Shown: positions 7,199 through 14,498 of the stretch, piece by piece
How positions within the stretch are numbered: position 1 is the first letter of the stretch
Layout of the letters: each line of letters begins with the position of its first letter
Assembly (NCBI GenBank): GCA_903879775.1
Contig: CAIRMY010000019.1
Location: forward strand, 1 to 14,498
Length of the DNA: 14,498 bases
Source of the DNA: an uncultured Bacteroidota bacterium
GTDB taxonomy: Bacteria; Bacteroidota; Bacteroidia; NS11-12g; UBA955
Direction: 5' to 3'
Position numbers and translations under genes: made by a program
Notes under the pieces: model-generated
The model's database searches: none
What the model saw: only the letters and a program-made list of their open reading frames with translations
What the model was told of the DNA's origin: nothing

Positions 7199-10138
7199 TT
7201 ATTTATTTTTTTTCTTTTTGTTAGTGATATCTACAACTATTGGAGTTGCAATACACAAAGAAGAGTAAGTACCAATGACAACACCAATAAGCATTGCGAA
7301 TGAGAAGTTCTTCAAAGCATCACCACCAAATAAGAAGAGAATTACACAAACCACGAATACGGTTAATGATGTAATGATTGTTCTACTTAAAGTATCATTT
7401 AACGCCATGTTAATCATAACGGTATCGTCTTTATCTGAACGCTTAGAAGTTAAGAATTCACGAATACGGTCAAATACAATTACCGTATCGTTAATTGAGT
7501 AACCCAATAAAGTTAACAAAGCCGCAATTAAATGTTGGTCAAATTCAGTTGCGAATGGAACATAACCATCAACAATTGCATAAACCGACAATACCAAAGC
7601 CAAATCATGTATCAATGAAATAGCAGCGCCAATACCGTAAGCAATACTTCTGAATCGGAATACCAAGAATAAGAAGATACCTACAACGGTTAATATCACT
7701 AAGAAACCAGATTTATTTCTAATTTCAGTTGCAATGGTTGGGGTAACGTTAGAAACTTGTAAAACTGGTCCTTCACCATCTTTGTTTTTAATTAACTCAA
7801 AACCAGACAAAGCTTTTAATAAATCAGCTTCAACTTTCGCTTTGCTTTCTTTACCTTGCTCGTTTAACAAGTATGTTGTTAATATTTTGTATTGTCCTTC
7901 AGAACCAAAAGTTTTAACTTCATTGCTCGACTCTTTTAAACCTTTGTCTAAAGCTTCTTTAATTTGATCCGTTTTATATTCTTTACTTGGGTTAAATTGA
8001 ATTGTAAATGAGTTACCTCCTTTAAAGTCAATACCTGTTGAAATTCCACCTTTAGCAACAAAAGCAATCACACCAATCACAATGATTACAGTTGAAAACA
8101 AATAATATTTCTTTCTATTTTTAACCCAATCAATGTTCTTACCTTTTAGGAAATTATCGTTCCAAGCAAATCCAAATTTGATATCATGTCCTTTATCAGC
8201 TCTTCTATCTAACAACAATCGAGTGATAAACAACGCTGTGAACAATGAACTGAAGATACCAATAACCAAGATGATCGCAAAACCATAAACTGGACCAGCA
8301 CCGGTGAATGTTAAAATGAATCCAGCCAATAAGTGAGTGATGTTTGAGTCGATAATTGCACTTAACGCGTGTTTGAAACCTTCGTTAATTGCAGATTTCA
8401 TTCCTTTTCCTTGTGACAGTTCATCTTTAATACGCTCATAAATCAAAACGTTCGCATCAACCGCCATACCAATGGTTAAGATAATACCAGCCATACCTGG
8501 AAGGGTTAATGCAGCACCTAAACTCGACAACACACCCATAATTAAGAAGACGTTTCCTAATACAGCAACGATAGATATCCAACCGGCTCTATTATAGTAA
8601 ACAACCATAAATACAACCACTGAAAGGAAACCTAAGATTAAGGCCATAAAACCTTGAGCAATTGAAGCTTCTCCTAAAGAAGGTCCAACAACTTCACTCG
8701 CAACAATTCTAGCAGGAGCAGGTAATTTACCTGCTTTCAATACGTTCGCTAAATCTTGAGCTTCACGAATATCGAAATTACCAGTGATTTGACTGTTACC
8801 ACCACTAATTTTTTGATTCACGCTTGGAGCAGTATAAACCCTGTCATCAAGAGCAATTGCAATAAATTTACCAATATTTGCACCAGTTACTTGAGCCCAA
8901 CGAGAAGCTGCAGTTGATGTCATTTCCATAGAAACTTCCAACTGACCTGTTTGGTTTGTATTCTCGCGAGCATCGGTAATGATATTTTCTTCTTCCGAAG
9001 ACAAAGCGGCATTGCCATCTCTATCGCGTTTTAAGAAGTAAACGAAATAATCATCAGAGTTTGTTAAAACTTTTCCAGTTTCATCATAATCCATAGGTTT
9101 TGCACTGAATGCAACTTTCACTGATGGTTCAAGAATTGCTTGGAATTTTTGCTCCGACAATAGTTTTAATAATTTCTCACGGTTGATTCCTTTGATTGTG
9201 CAAATTGAAGATCCTTGACCTTTACCGAATGGTTTCAATATTGAAGACAATACGCTTTTTTGAGAACCCGCTGTTTTTGCAGTTGCTTTAACAGAAGAAT
9301 CAATTTTTGCATTTGTATCATTTGAAACAGTATCTTTAATATCAGCAGAAGCCAGTGTAGAGGCTTTTACCAAATTGTTTAAGATTTTAACACCTTCTAA
9401 TCCACTATAAACTTCAAAGAATTCTAATTTTGCACTCTTTTCTACCAAATCTTCCATACGGCGTGGGTTGTCTACACCTGGAAGTTCAACGCTAATTCTA
9501 CCACCTTCAACAATTTGAACAACTGGCTGAGTTACGTTTGCTTGGTTAATACGTTTTTCAACAACCGACTTAACGTTGGCAACGGCAGTATTAATAGAAG
9601 AACGCAAGTAATTTACAACTTCAGTTTGACTGCTATTTTGTTGAATCACTGAATTGTTTCCTTTCACAAACAATACAGCCATGTTTCTATTGGGGGCAAT
9701 CTCTTTAAATGCAGCAACAAAAGCGTCTACATAATCAGCACCTTGCTTAATAACCGCATCATCGGCAATTTTGCATGCTTTGTTGAGATCCGCATCTTTT
9801 GAATCATTCGCCAATACTTTTACAATCGCATCTTTTTCTACTTCCAAGGTTACGTTCATACCACCACGCAAGTCAAGACCTAAATTGATCTCTTTTTGCT
9901 TACATTCGAAATAGGTGTATCCTACGATTCCCAATAAGTTGTAATACTCTTTGTTTCCTAAGCTATCGATGTATCTACGATAAGCATCTTTTTCATTTTC
10001 ACCAGTTTTGACCTTCTTTGCAGCAAACGCATGTGCTTCACTCTCAAAACTCTTCGCCTTAAATGTAAATGACAATTGATATAAGCACGCAAAGGCCAAT
10101 ACAACTGAAAAAATTACGATTGATTTATTACTTTTCAT
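7199..10138 (-). CDS. secDF: protein translocase subunit SecDF (fused SecD-SecF)
   Basis: Inner-membrane RND-type accessory of the SecYEG translocon that uses the proton gradient to help pull exported proteins across the membrane. At 979 residues it is a full natural fusion of SecD and SecF. The SecD half has a first membrane helix (about 5-27), the LGLDLRGG motif (86-93), a large periplasmic P1 region, then five membrane helices from about 490, with the conserved proton-path Asp in GMAVDANVLIYERIKDEL (Asp about 561). The SecF half starts with a helix at about 676, then TGIDFKGG (about 700-707), a second periplasmic domain and helices from about 808, with GYSINDTVIVFDRIRE at about 879-894. 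A Ser/Thr/Lys-rich stretch at about 265-305 looks like a flexible insertion in P1. The gene stands alone: 83 bases separate it from the upstream gene, and its own terminator follows. Confidence 0.97.
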   Translation of the reverse strand: MKSNKSIVIFSVVLAFACLYQLSFTFKAKSFESEAHAFAAKKVKTGENEKDAYRRYIDSLGNKEYYNLLGIVGYTYFECKQKEINLGLDLRGGMNVTLEVEKDAIVKVLANDSKDADLNKACKIADDAVIKQGADYVDAFVAAFKEIAPNRNMAVLFVKGNNSVIQQNSSQTEVVNYLRSSINTAVANVKSVVEKRINQANVTQPVVQIVEGGRISVELPGVDNPRRMEDLVEKSAKLEFFEVYSGLEGVKILNNLVKASTLASADIKDTVSNDTNAKIDSSVKATAKTAGSQKSVLSSILKPFGKGQGSSICTIKGINREKLLKLLSEQKFQAILEPSVKVAFSAKPMDYDETGKVLTNSDDYFVYFLKRDRDGNAALSSEEENIITDARENTNQTGQLEVSMEMTSTAASRWAQVTGANIGKFIAIALDDRVYTAPSVNQKISGGNSQITGNFDIREAQDLANVLKAGKLPAPARIVASEVVGPSLGEASIAQGFMALILGFLSVVVFMVVYYNRAGWISIVAVLGNVFLIMGVLSSLGAALTLPGMAGIILTIGMAVDANVLIYERIKDELSQGKGMKSAINEGFKHALSAIIDSNITHLLAGFILTFTGAGPVYGFAIILVIGIFSSLFTALFITRLLLDRRADKGHDIKFGFAWNDNFLKGKNIDWVKNRKKYYLFSTVIIVIGVIAFVAKGGISTGIDFKGGNSFTIQFNPSKEYKTDQIKEALDKGLKESSNEVKTFGSEGQYKILTTYLLNEQGKESKAKVEADLLKALSGFELIKNKDGEGPVLQVSNVTPTIATEIRNKSGFLVILTVVGIFLFLVFRFRSIAYGIGAAISLIHDLALVLSVYAIVDGYVPFATEFDQHLIAALLTLLGYSINDTVIVFDRIREFLTSKRSDKDDTVMINMALNDTLSRTIITSLTVFVVCVILFLFGGDALKNFSFAMLIGVVIGTYSSLCIATPIVVDITNKKKKNK

Positions 10139-10182
10139 TGTGAAATTATTCTAAATATAAATTTATTTGGGTTGCGAAAATA

Positions 10183-10207
10183 AGCAAAAAAAGTATGTTT
10201 TTTTGCT
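10183..10207 (-). terminator. possible weak terminator after the glycosyltransferase gene
   Basis: A perfect 10-bp inverted repeat, AGCAAAAAAA (10183-10192), loop GTATG, TTTTTTTGCT (10198-10207), starts 14 bases beyond the glycosyltransferase stop. The stem has only two G-C pairs, and the following minus-strand sequence (TTATTTTCG) is a modest U-tract. It could end the four-gene transcript before secDF, or be a by-product of A/T runs. The rest of the 83-base gap must hold the secDF promoter; I see only imperfect -7 matches (TATATTTA, TATTTTCG on the minus strand). Confidence 0.35.
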
Positions 10208-10221
10208 ATTTTTAGTGGCGA

Positions 10222-11187
10222 TTACAAATATTTTTCAGCGAATTGCATAACCTCTCCCATTTTTTGTGCTTCCATGCACTTAAAATGTTGCTTAGGACAA
10301 GCAGCAAATCCCAACTTTGAACATGGTCTGCACCCTAGTCCCTCAACCTCAAAATGTTTCAATTCAACACCTGGTTTGGGTACAGGCGACATGCCATATC
10401 CCCTATCTGTATTTCCCCAAATTAGAGCCAAAGGCTTTCCTAAAGCCGCAGCAATATGGGCCATACCCGTGTCTCCTGCAATGACTAATTCCGAACGTTT
10501 CAATACACCTGCACTTTCATTGATGTTCAATTGACCGCACTTTGAAATCACCCTACCCTTATATTTTTCAACCAACAAGTTTCCTAGTTCGAGTTCTTCT
10601 TTCCCTCCAATTAGAACAAACTTGGTTTTTTGCATTTCTGCAAATAATTCTTCTAATTTATTTTGCGGAATTCGCTTAGTGGTATATGTTCCTCCCAGCA
10701 CAATCGCAACATACTTGCCTATTTCTTCTAATCCAACTTCACTTTCTTGTCCCTCAAAATCTAGCCCTCCATTGTCGTTAAAAATGTTCCAAACCTTTAA
10801 TGTTTCAACATATCTATCTACAATTGAAGAGACATCAAATCGTTTCCATTTTGTAAGGGTAAATAAAAATTTATACAAATTTTCTTTATTGAGGGACGTT
10901 CGAGGCACGTTCCAAAAACGCAACTTGACCATAAAACTCCTCAAGTTGGAATGTAAATCTACAATTGCATCAAAAGAACTCTCCGACAATTCCTTACGAT
11001 CTTGGATATTGTCCCAAGCCAAAATTCTATCAATATAATTATTTCCCTCCAAGATACCCCGAAATTTATCTTTGGTCACGAAAGTGATCTTGGCATCAGG
11101 AAATTTCTTTTTTAACAACCTAAAAACTGGCGTACATAATACAATGTCGCCAATTGAACTAAATCGAATGACTAAAATTTCCTGCAT
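10222..11187 (-). CDS. glycosyltransferase family 9 (heptosyltransferase-like)
   Basis: Predicted GT9 enzyme of the ADP-heptose:LPS heptosyltransferase type, acting at the cytosolic face of the inner membrane on a lipopolysaccharide-core or similar glycan. The 321-residue product has the N-terminal signature RFSSIGDIVLCTP (8-20), in which Asp14 matches the catalytic aspartate of heptosyltransferase I. A second Rossmann domain carries IVLGGTYTTKRIP (162-174), FVLIGGKEE (190-198) and the nucleotide-sugar binding AGDTGMAHIAAALGKP (237-252). The C-terminus has four cysteines (286, 289, 297, 304) in GCRPCSKLGFAAC and HFKC, a spacing compatible with a small metal site or disulfides. The ATG directly follows the PolX stop (TAAATG, no gap), so translation is probably coupled. 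The exact sugar and acceptor cannot be assigned. Confidence 0.88.
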   Translation of the reverse strand: MQEILVIRFSSIGDIVLCTPVFRLLKKKFPDAKITFVTKDKFRGILEGNNYIDRILAWDNIQDRKELSESSFDAIVDLHSNLRSFMVKLRFWNVPRTSLNKENLYKFLFTLTKWKRFDVSSIVDRYVETLKVWNIFNDNGGLDFEGQESEVGLEEIGKYVAIVLGGTYTTKRIPQNKLEELFAEMQKTKFVLIGGKEELELGNLLVEKYKGRVISKCGQLNINESAGVLKRSELVIAGDTGMAHIAAALGKPLALIWGNTDRGYGMSPVPKPGVELKHFEVEGLGCRPCSKLGFAACPKQHFKCMEAQKMGEVMQFAEKYL

Positions 11188-12855
11188 TTAAATATTTTTT
11201 AACGATCGTCTTTTGGAAAGGAAATCTTCAAATTCCTGAAGATTCAATGAATTCAAAGTATTCTTGGTTAACAAACCACCCTTTCTGGCAGCCAATGTTC
11301 CAAAATACATATCGTGATAGCCCATTTTTTCATGTGCATCTGGGTTGATGCTAATTTTCACACCTTTAGTTTGTGCATATTGAATCCACTTCCAATCGAT
11401 ATCTAACCGATAAGGATGGGCATTTAATTCAATCACAACACCATTTGCCGCACAAGCATCAATGATTCTTCGATGGTCGATTGGATATCCAGACCTCATC
11501 AACAACAATCTCCCTGTTGGATGTCCTAAAATTGTGGTGTATGGATTTTCGATGGCCTTCAACAAGCGTTCGTTGGCCTTATCTTCAGACATTGTTAAAT
11601 TAGAATGCACAGATGCAACTATAAAATCAAATTTGGACAAAACATCATCAGAATAATCTAAACTTCCGTCGGAAAGAATATCGCTTTCAATGCCTTTGAA
11701 AATTTTAAATGGAGACATCTTTGCATTTAATTCATCAATCTCATGCATTTGTTGAAAAACGCGATCTTCATCAAGCCCTCTAGCATAGCCAGCAGATTTT
11801 GAATGGTCGCAAACGCCTAAATATTGATAATTCTGCGATTTAGCATAATCTGCCATTTCCTTCAAGGTATTTAATCCATCACTGTAATTGGTATGATTGT
11901 GCAACACACCTTTTAGTTGGCCATATTCAATAAAATGCTGATCAATAATATTGTATTCAAGTTCATTTAATCCTTCTCTTTGTTCAGGAATGATAAAGGG
12001 CAATTCCTTTTTTTTGTAAAAGTCTTCCTCGCTCGTGAAACTTAAAGAATCTTCTTGTTGGTAACCAATCAATTTTAAATGTTCCGAATTCCCGGTGGTC
12101 TCAAATAACACCCGATTGAATGTAAGTGAATCGGTACAAATCATTGTAAAAGGTATTTGTCCCTCAAAAAGAAAAGAAATTTCATCATCATTTACTTCAA
12201 CTTCTGTTTCTTGAGCTTCTAAATACTCTACAAGTTCCAACAAATCAATTGTAGTGACGCAAATTAAATGATTCATTGTTGGCATACAACGTCGAAAATC
12301 ACCTGAAAATTCAACTTGAAAACCTGTAAATGTGGATTTCAAATCGGCTTTAAATGCATTGCATAAATCGAGCAATCGAGCATAATGCCAATTGCCTTTT
12401 GCGCTGAATGAGAACTCAATTGATTTAATGATTTCTGCCTGGGTTTTCAATCCGAAACCTTTAGTTTCAACCAAGCGATTCTGCCGGCAAGCATCTAAAA
12501 GATCGCTTACATTATCAATGCCAATTTCTTCCCAAATAATTTTAACCTTTTTAGGGCCTAATCCTTTAATATTTAATAAATCAACAACACCAATGGGTGT
12601 TTTTTCAACACATGCATCCAATGCCTTAAAACTTCCTGTACTTAGTATGTTTCGGATGGCTTCCAATACAGATTTGCCAACCCCTGGAACCGCAGATAAA
12701 CTGTTTTCGTCTAAATCATTAAACGGCTCTTTGATTTTCTTCAAGTTGAAGGCAGCCGTTATGAACGACTTATACTTGAAAGGATTTTCATCGTGCAATT
12801 CACTCAATTTTGCATACAAATTGAGTTTTGATAAAACAGCAGCATTGTCTTGCAT
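11188..12855 (-). CDS. polX: PolX-family protein with degenerate polymerase site and intact PHP nuclease domain
   Basis: The 555 residues follow bacterial PolX architecture: helix-hairpin-helix DNA-binding segments (SAVPGVGKSV about 54-63, NIKGLGPKKV about 95-104, ETKGFGLKTQ about 130-139), a polymerase-like core (about 155-290) and a C-terminal PHP phosphoesterase (about 315-545). In known PolX the palm motif is GS-x-RR, six residues, then Asp-x-Asp. Here it reads SGDFRRCMPTMNHLICV (184-200): Ser is Asp186 and the two catalytic Asp positions are His196 and Ile198. The third Asp (VDLR-type motif) lies in IPFTMIC (234-240), also without Asp. All nine expected PHP metal ligands remain: His319, His321, Asp326, Asp350/His351, Glu390, His417, His445, Asp506, His508 (His351 taken as the ligand of its pair). 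It is likely a DNA-binding 3'-5' exonuclease or phosphoesterase rather than a polymerase. The start overlaps the upstream stop (TAATG). Confidence 0.88.
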   Translation of the reverse strand: MQDNAAVLSKLNLYAKLSELHDENPFKYKSFITAAFNLKKIKEPFNDLDENSLSAVPGVGKSVLEAIRNILSTGSFKALDACVEKTPIGVVDLLNIKGLGPKKVKIIWEEIGIDNVSDLLDACRQNRLVETKGFGLKTQAEIIKSIEFSFSAKGNWHYARLLDLCNAFKADLKSTFTGFQVEFSGDFRRCMPTMNHLICVTTIDLLELVEYLEAQETEVEVNDDEISFLFEGQIPFTMICTDSLTFNRVLFETTGNSEHLKLIGYQQEDSLSFTSEEDFYKKKELPFIIPEQREGLNELEYNIIDQHFIEYGQLKGVLHNHTNYSDGLNTLKEMADYAKSQNYQYLGVCDHSKSAGYARGLDEDRVFQQMHEIDELNAKMSPFKIFKGIESDILSDGSLDYSDDVLSKFDFIVASVHSNLTMSEDKANERLLKAIENPYTTILGHPTGRLLLMRSGYPIDHRRIIDACAANGVVIELNAHPYRLDIDWKWIQYAQTKGVKISINPDAHEKMGYHDMYFGTLAARKGGLLTKNTLNSLNLQEFEDFLSKRRSLKNI

Positions 12856-13400
12856 TATTTTTTGCGTTTAGCCGGAATGAATGATATTTCTTTGGTTTCA
12901 ACTGCCCGATCGAAATCAACCCAAATTACAGAATTCTCAACATCTCCGTGCAAATACATGATGTTCATGTCTTTCCCTGTATTTTTATTCTTCAAAATTT
13001 CAACGCCTAAAATGACAAACTTACGACCTGCATATAAAGCTGGAAGTTCAGCTGCGTCATAATCACCTTTGAAAAATGATTGATAAAATCCATTTCCAGT
13101 CGCAGTATCGTAGGCCGGAGCCTCTGGATCCCAACGTGTTCTTCTATATATATCTAAATTCACAAACTCAGACAAAGACGTTTTTCCGATGATTGCAGTA
13201 TCGCCACATCCAATATCAATTTCCTCTTCTACCAATGGAGCAGGTGTGATTTTTTTCTTTTTCTTTTTGAGGGACTTCGACTTTATGGTCGATGTTTTAT
13301 TTGTATTTGATGATACTTGTTTAACCTGAGCAAAAAGGTCACTCATGTTAAAGCACAAAGTGGAAATCAATATAAATTTAACGCAGTTTTTTAGAATCAT
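12855..13400 (-). CDS. secreted protein of unknown function with lysine-rich linker
   Basis: A 181-residue protein I do not recognise. A Sec signal peptide covers about residues 1-24 (hydrophobic core FILISTLCFNM, probable cleavage in LFA-Q before Gln25). A polar Ser/Thr/Lys/Asn linker follows (26-50), ending in six lysines in a row (45-50), then an acidic EEEID patch (58-62) and a compact domain to the end. That domain includes IGCGDTAIIGKTSLSEFVNL, RRTRWDPEAPAYDT, FFKGDYDAAELPALYAGRKF and a very basic tail (AKRKK). There is no lipobox, membrane anchor or sorting domain, so the location should be periplasmic or extracellular. Its stop overlaps the PolX start by one base, and the oxidoreductase gene ends 26 bases upstream. 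The mix of an exported protein with cytosolic enzymes in one operon gives no functional hint. Confidence 0.75.
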   Translation of the reverse strand: MILKNCVKFILISTLCFNMSDLFAQVKQVSSNTNKTSTIKSKSLKKKKKKITPAPLVEEEIDIGCGDTAIIGKTSLSEFVNLDIYRRTRWDPEAPAYDTATGNGFYQSFFKGDYDAAELPALYAGRKFVILGVEILKNKNTGKDMNIMYLHGDVENSVIWVDFDRAVETKEISFIPAKRKK

Positions 13401-13426
13401 AAAAAATAATTAAGGTAAAAATACAC

Positions 13427-14498
13427 TTAATCAATCAAATTTACCAATTTTTCGGATGCAGTTGCACTTAAAGCAACACCCATTCCACCCATTCTTACAC
13501 AACAATGAAGATGTGGTTGAATTTTTTGGATGATTGGCTGACGGTCTGCCGCCATTCCCATCGTCCCGGCCCATTGATAATCGATCTTAGGCTCAATACC
13601 AGGTACGATCACCTCTGTAATGACTTGTTTCAGATGATTTACGATATTTTCAGAAGTATTTTGATCCATCACCTGCTCTCCATCAAAATCAATATTTCTT
13701 GCGCCACCAATTAAAATTCGGGTTCCAAGACTTCTAAAATAGATGTAGCCTTTATCGTAATGGAAAATTCCTCTAAAAGGCAAAGTTGGTATTGCTTCAG
13801 TAACCAAAACTTGCCCTCTGGCTGGATAAACTTCAATATCGGGCAATATTTGTTTTGTAAATCCATTTGTACAAATGATGAGTTCATTGGCAACAAATTT
13901 CACATTAGAATTTGAAAATAGAATCTCCCATTTTTGAGAATCTAAGTGTTCAAAGTTCTTTACTTGAAAACCAGAAAAGATTTCAATCCCAAGCGATAAA
14001 GCATGATTTCTGATCGTTTCGTAAAGTAAATGAGATTGAATTGCACCTTCAGGCGGTGAAAAAATTGCAGTCTCTAAAACATTCATTCCAAGCGTGGCAG
14101 TCTTCTTCAGTTGAAATGCAGTTTGTTGATGAACACTTAAAAGCTTTTCATTCACCGAATCAATGTTTGCTGCGATGTTTTCAAATATTGAAGCCTCATT
14201 GGATTTGAAAATTTCATATCCACCAGTATTTTCATACCCAATTTTGGTTTCGCCATAAGTTTCTTTCAGTTTCAAGAACCCAGTGTACCTATTTTCATAA
14301 AGTAACAAAGCGTTTTCTAAGCCGATATTATTGGCGTCGTCAAGAATTTCTCCTAGACTTCCAAAACAGGCAAATCCAGCATTTTTAGAGCTGGCTCCTG
14401 TTGGCAACAGACCTCTTTCAAGAATTAAAACATTTAAATTTTTATTTCTTTTTTTTAAAGATAGAGCTGCATTCAAACCTACAATTCCACTTCCAATA
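13427..14498 (-). CDS. FAD-dependent oxidoreductase, DAO/DadA-like (5' end beyond window)
   Basis: Partial gene: the reading frame stays open to the right edge. A TTG at 14474-14476 is not the true start, because the codons before it encode IGSGIVGLNAALSL, the GxGxxG FAD-binding Rossmann motif, so a few more N-terminal residues lie outside. The visible part continues with VLILERG (end of the second strand, acidic residue for the FAD ribose) and GASSKNAGFACFGS, typical of D-amino-acid oxidase-like enzymes (PF01266). Later come LIICTNGFT, ARGQVLVTEAIP, GYIYFRSL, ILIGGARN and QWAGTMGMAADRQPII, then the C-terminal glycine-rich FAD contact MGGMGVALSATASEKL. The family oxidises amines or amino acids, making H2O2 or passing electrons on; the substrate cannot be told from sequence. 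It ends 26 bases before the secreted-protein gene and may head that operon. Confidence 0.88.
   Translation of the reverse strand, partial: IGSGIVGLNAALSLKKRNKNLNVLILERGLLPTGASSKNAGFACFGSLGEILDDANNIGLENALLLYENRYTGFLKLKETYGETKIGYENTGGYEIFKSNEASIFENIAANIDSVNEKLLSVHQQTAFQLKKTATLGMNVLETAIFSPPEGAIQSHLLYETIRNHALSLGIEIFSGFQVKNFEHLDSQKWEILFSNSNVKFVANELIICTNGFTKQILPDIEVYPARGQVLVTEAIPTLPFRGIFHYDKGYIYFRSLGTRILIGGARNIDFDGEQVMDQNTSENIVNHLKQVITEVIVPGIEPKIDYQWAGTMGMAADRQPIIQKIQPHLHCCVRMGGMGVALSATASEKLVNLID

Larger units (their letters stand above)
2230..13275. repeat. dispersed octamer TGAGGGAC, eight copies
   Basis: Copies on the plus strand start at 2230, 4341, 5664, 10890 and 13268. Copies on the minus strand occupy 10338-10345, 10749-10756 and 12159-12166. 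All lie inside genes but in different reading frames and on both sense and antisense strands. Six of eight have a T before the octamer (TTGAGGGAC), and most have a T-rich 5' flank. None occurs from 5672 to 10337 (lysA, secDF). The span given covers the whole set, not a continuous element. Confidence 0.5.

Noticed and set aside
12392..12871. Open frame of 159 codons on the plus strand opposite the PolX gene
   Set aside because: It is a shadow frame: the minus-strand gene has clear domains, and this frame has no recognisable protein pattern. The same applies to the 138-codon frame at 10622-11038.
13250..13268. T-rich tract that might be a terminator or phase-variable repeat
   Set aside because: It has no hairpin partner, lies in a coding region as lysine codons, and is interrupted by C bases, which lowers slippage. 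Kept only as a minor remark.
14474..14476. TTG as the oxidoreductase start
   Set aside because: In-frame codons upstream encode the GxGxxG FAD-binding motif, so the gene continues past the window edge.

Overview
The window looks like chromosomal DNA from a Bacteroidota member. It is AT-rich and carries a SusC/SusD outer-membrane pair, a fused SecD-SecF protein, a diaminopimelate decarboxylase with the motif variants I recall from Bacteroidota, and start codons preceded by A/T-rich sequence rather than Shine-Dalgarno motifs. I cannot name a genus. No rRNA, tRNA, CRISPR array, insertion sequence, phage or integrase gene was seen.

Layout. Positions 1-157 are a leader with weak promoter-like sequence. 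A tight plus-strand operon (158-5845) encodes a SusC-type TonB-dependent porin, a SusD-type lipoprotein, a small lipoprotein and a secreted protein. It ends at a perfect 17-bp hairpin (5862-5899) shared with the convergent minus-strand genes. All remaining genes are on the minus strand. In transcription order they are: an FAD-dependent oxidoreductase running off the right edge (13427-14498), a secreted 181-residue protein (12855-13400), a PolX/PHP protein (11188-12855), a family 9 glycosyltransferase (10222-11187), secDF (7199-10138) and lysA (5926-7137). The secreted protein, PolX and glycosyltransferase genes overlap or abut, so they are probably co-transcribed, perhaps with the oxidoreductase 26 bases upstream. 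secDF has its own intrinsic terminator, placed right against the lysA start codon.

Function. The plus-strand operon is an outer-membrane uptake unit with no visible glycan-degrading enzyme or regulator. The minus-strand genes are mostly envelope and housekeeping functions: protein export, lysine/peptidoglycan precursor supply, sugar transfer to a surface glycan, and a DNA-repair-type nuclease.

Points that stand out: (1) the octamer TGAGGGAC occurs eight times on both strands and in several reading frames, far above a rough expectation; (2) the PolX homologue has lost its polymerase aspartates but keeps every PHP metal ligand; (3) the secDF terminator lies 8 bases from the lysA start; (4) the SusC protein lacks the usual N-terminal carboxypeptidase-like domain. 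Most of the window is ordinary, and I see no clear new multi-gene system.
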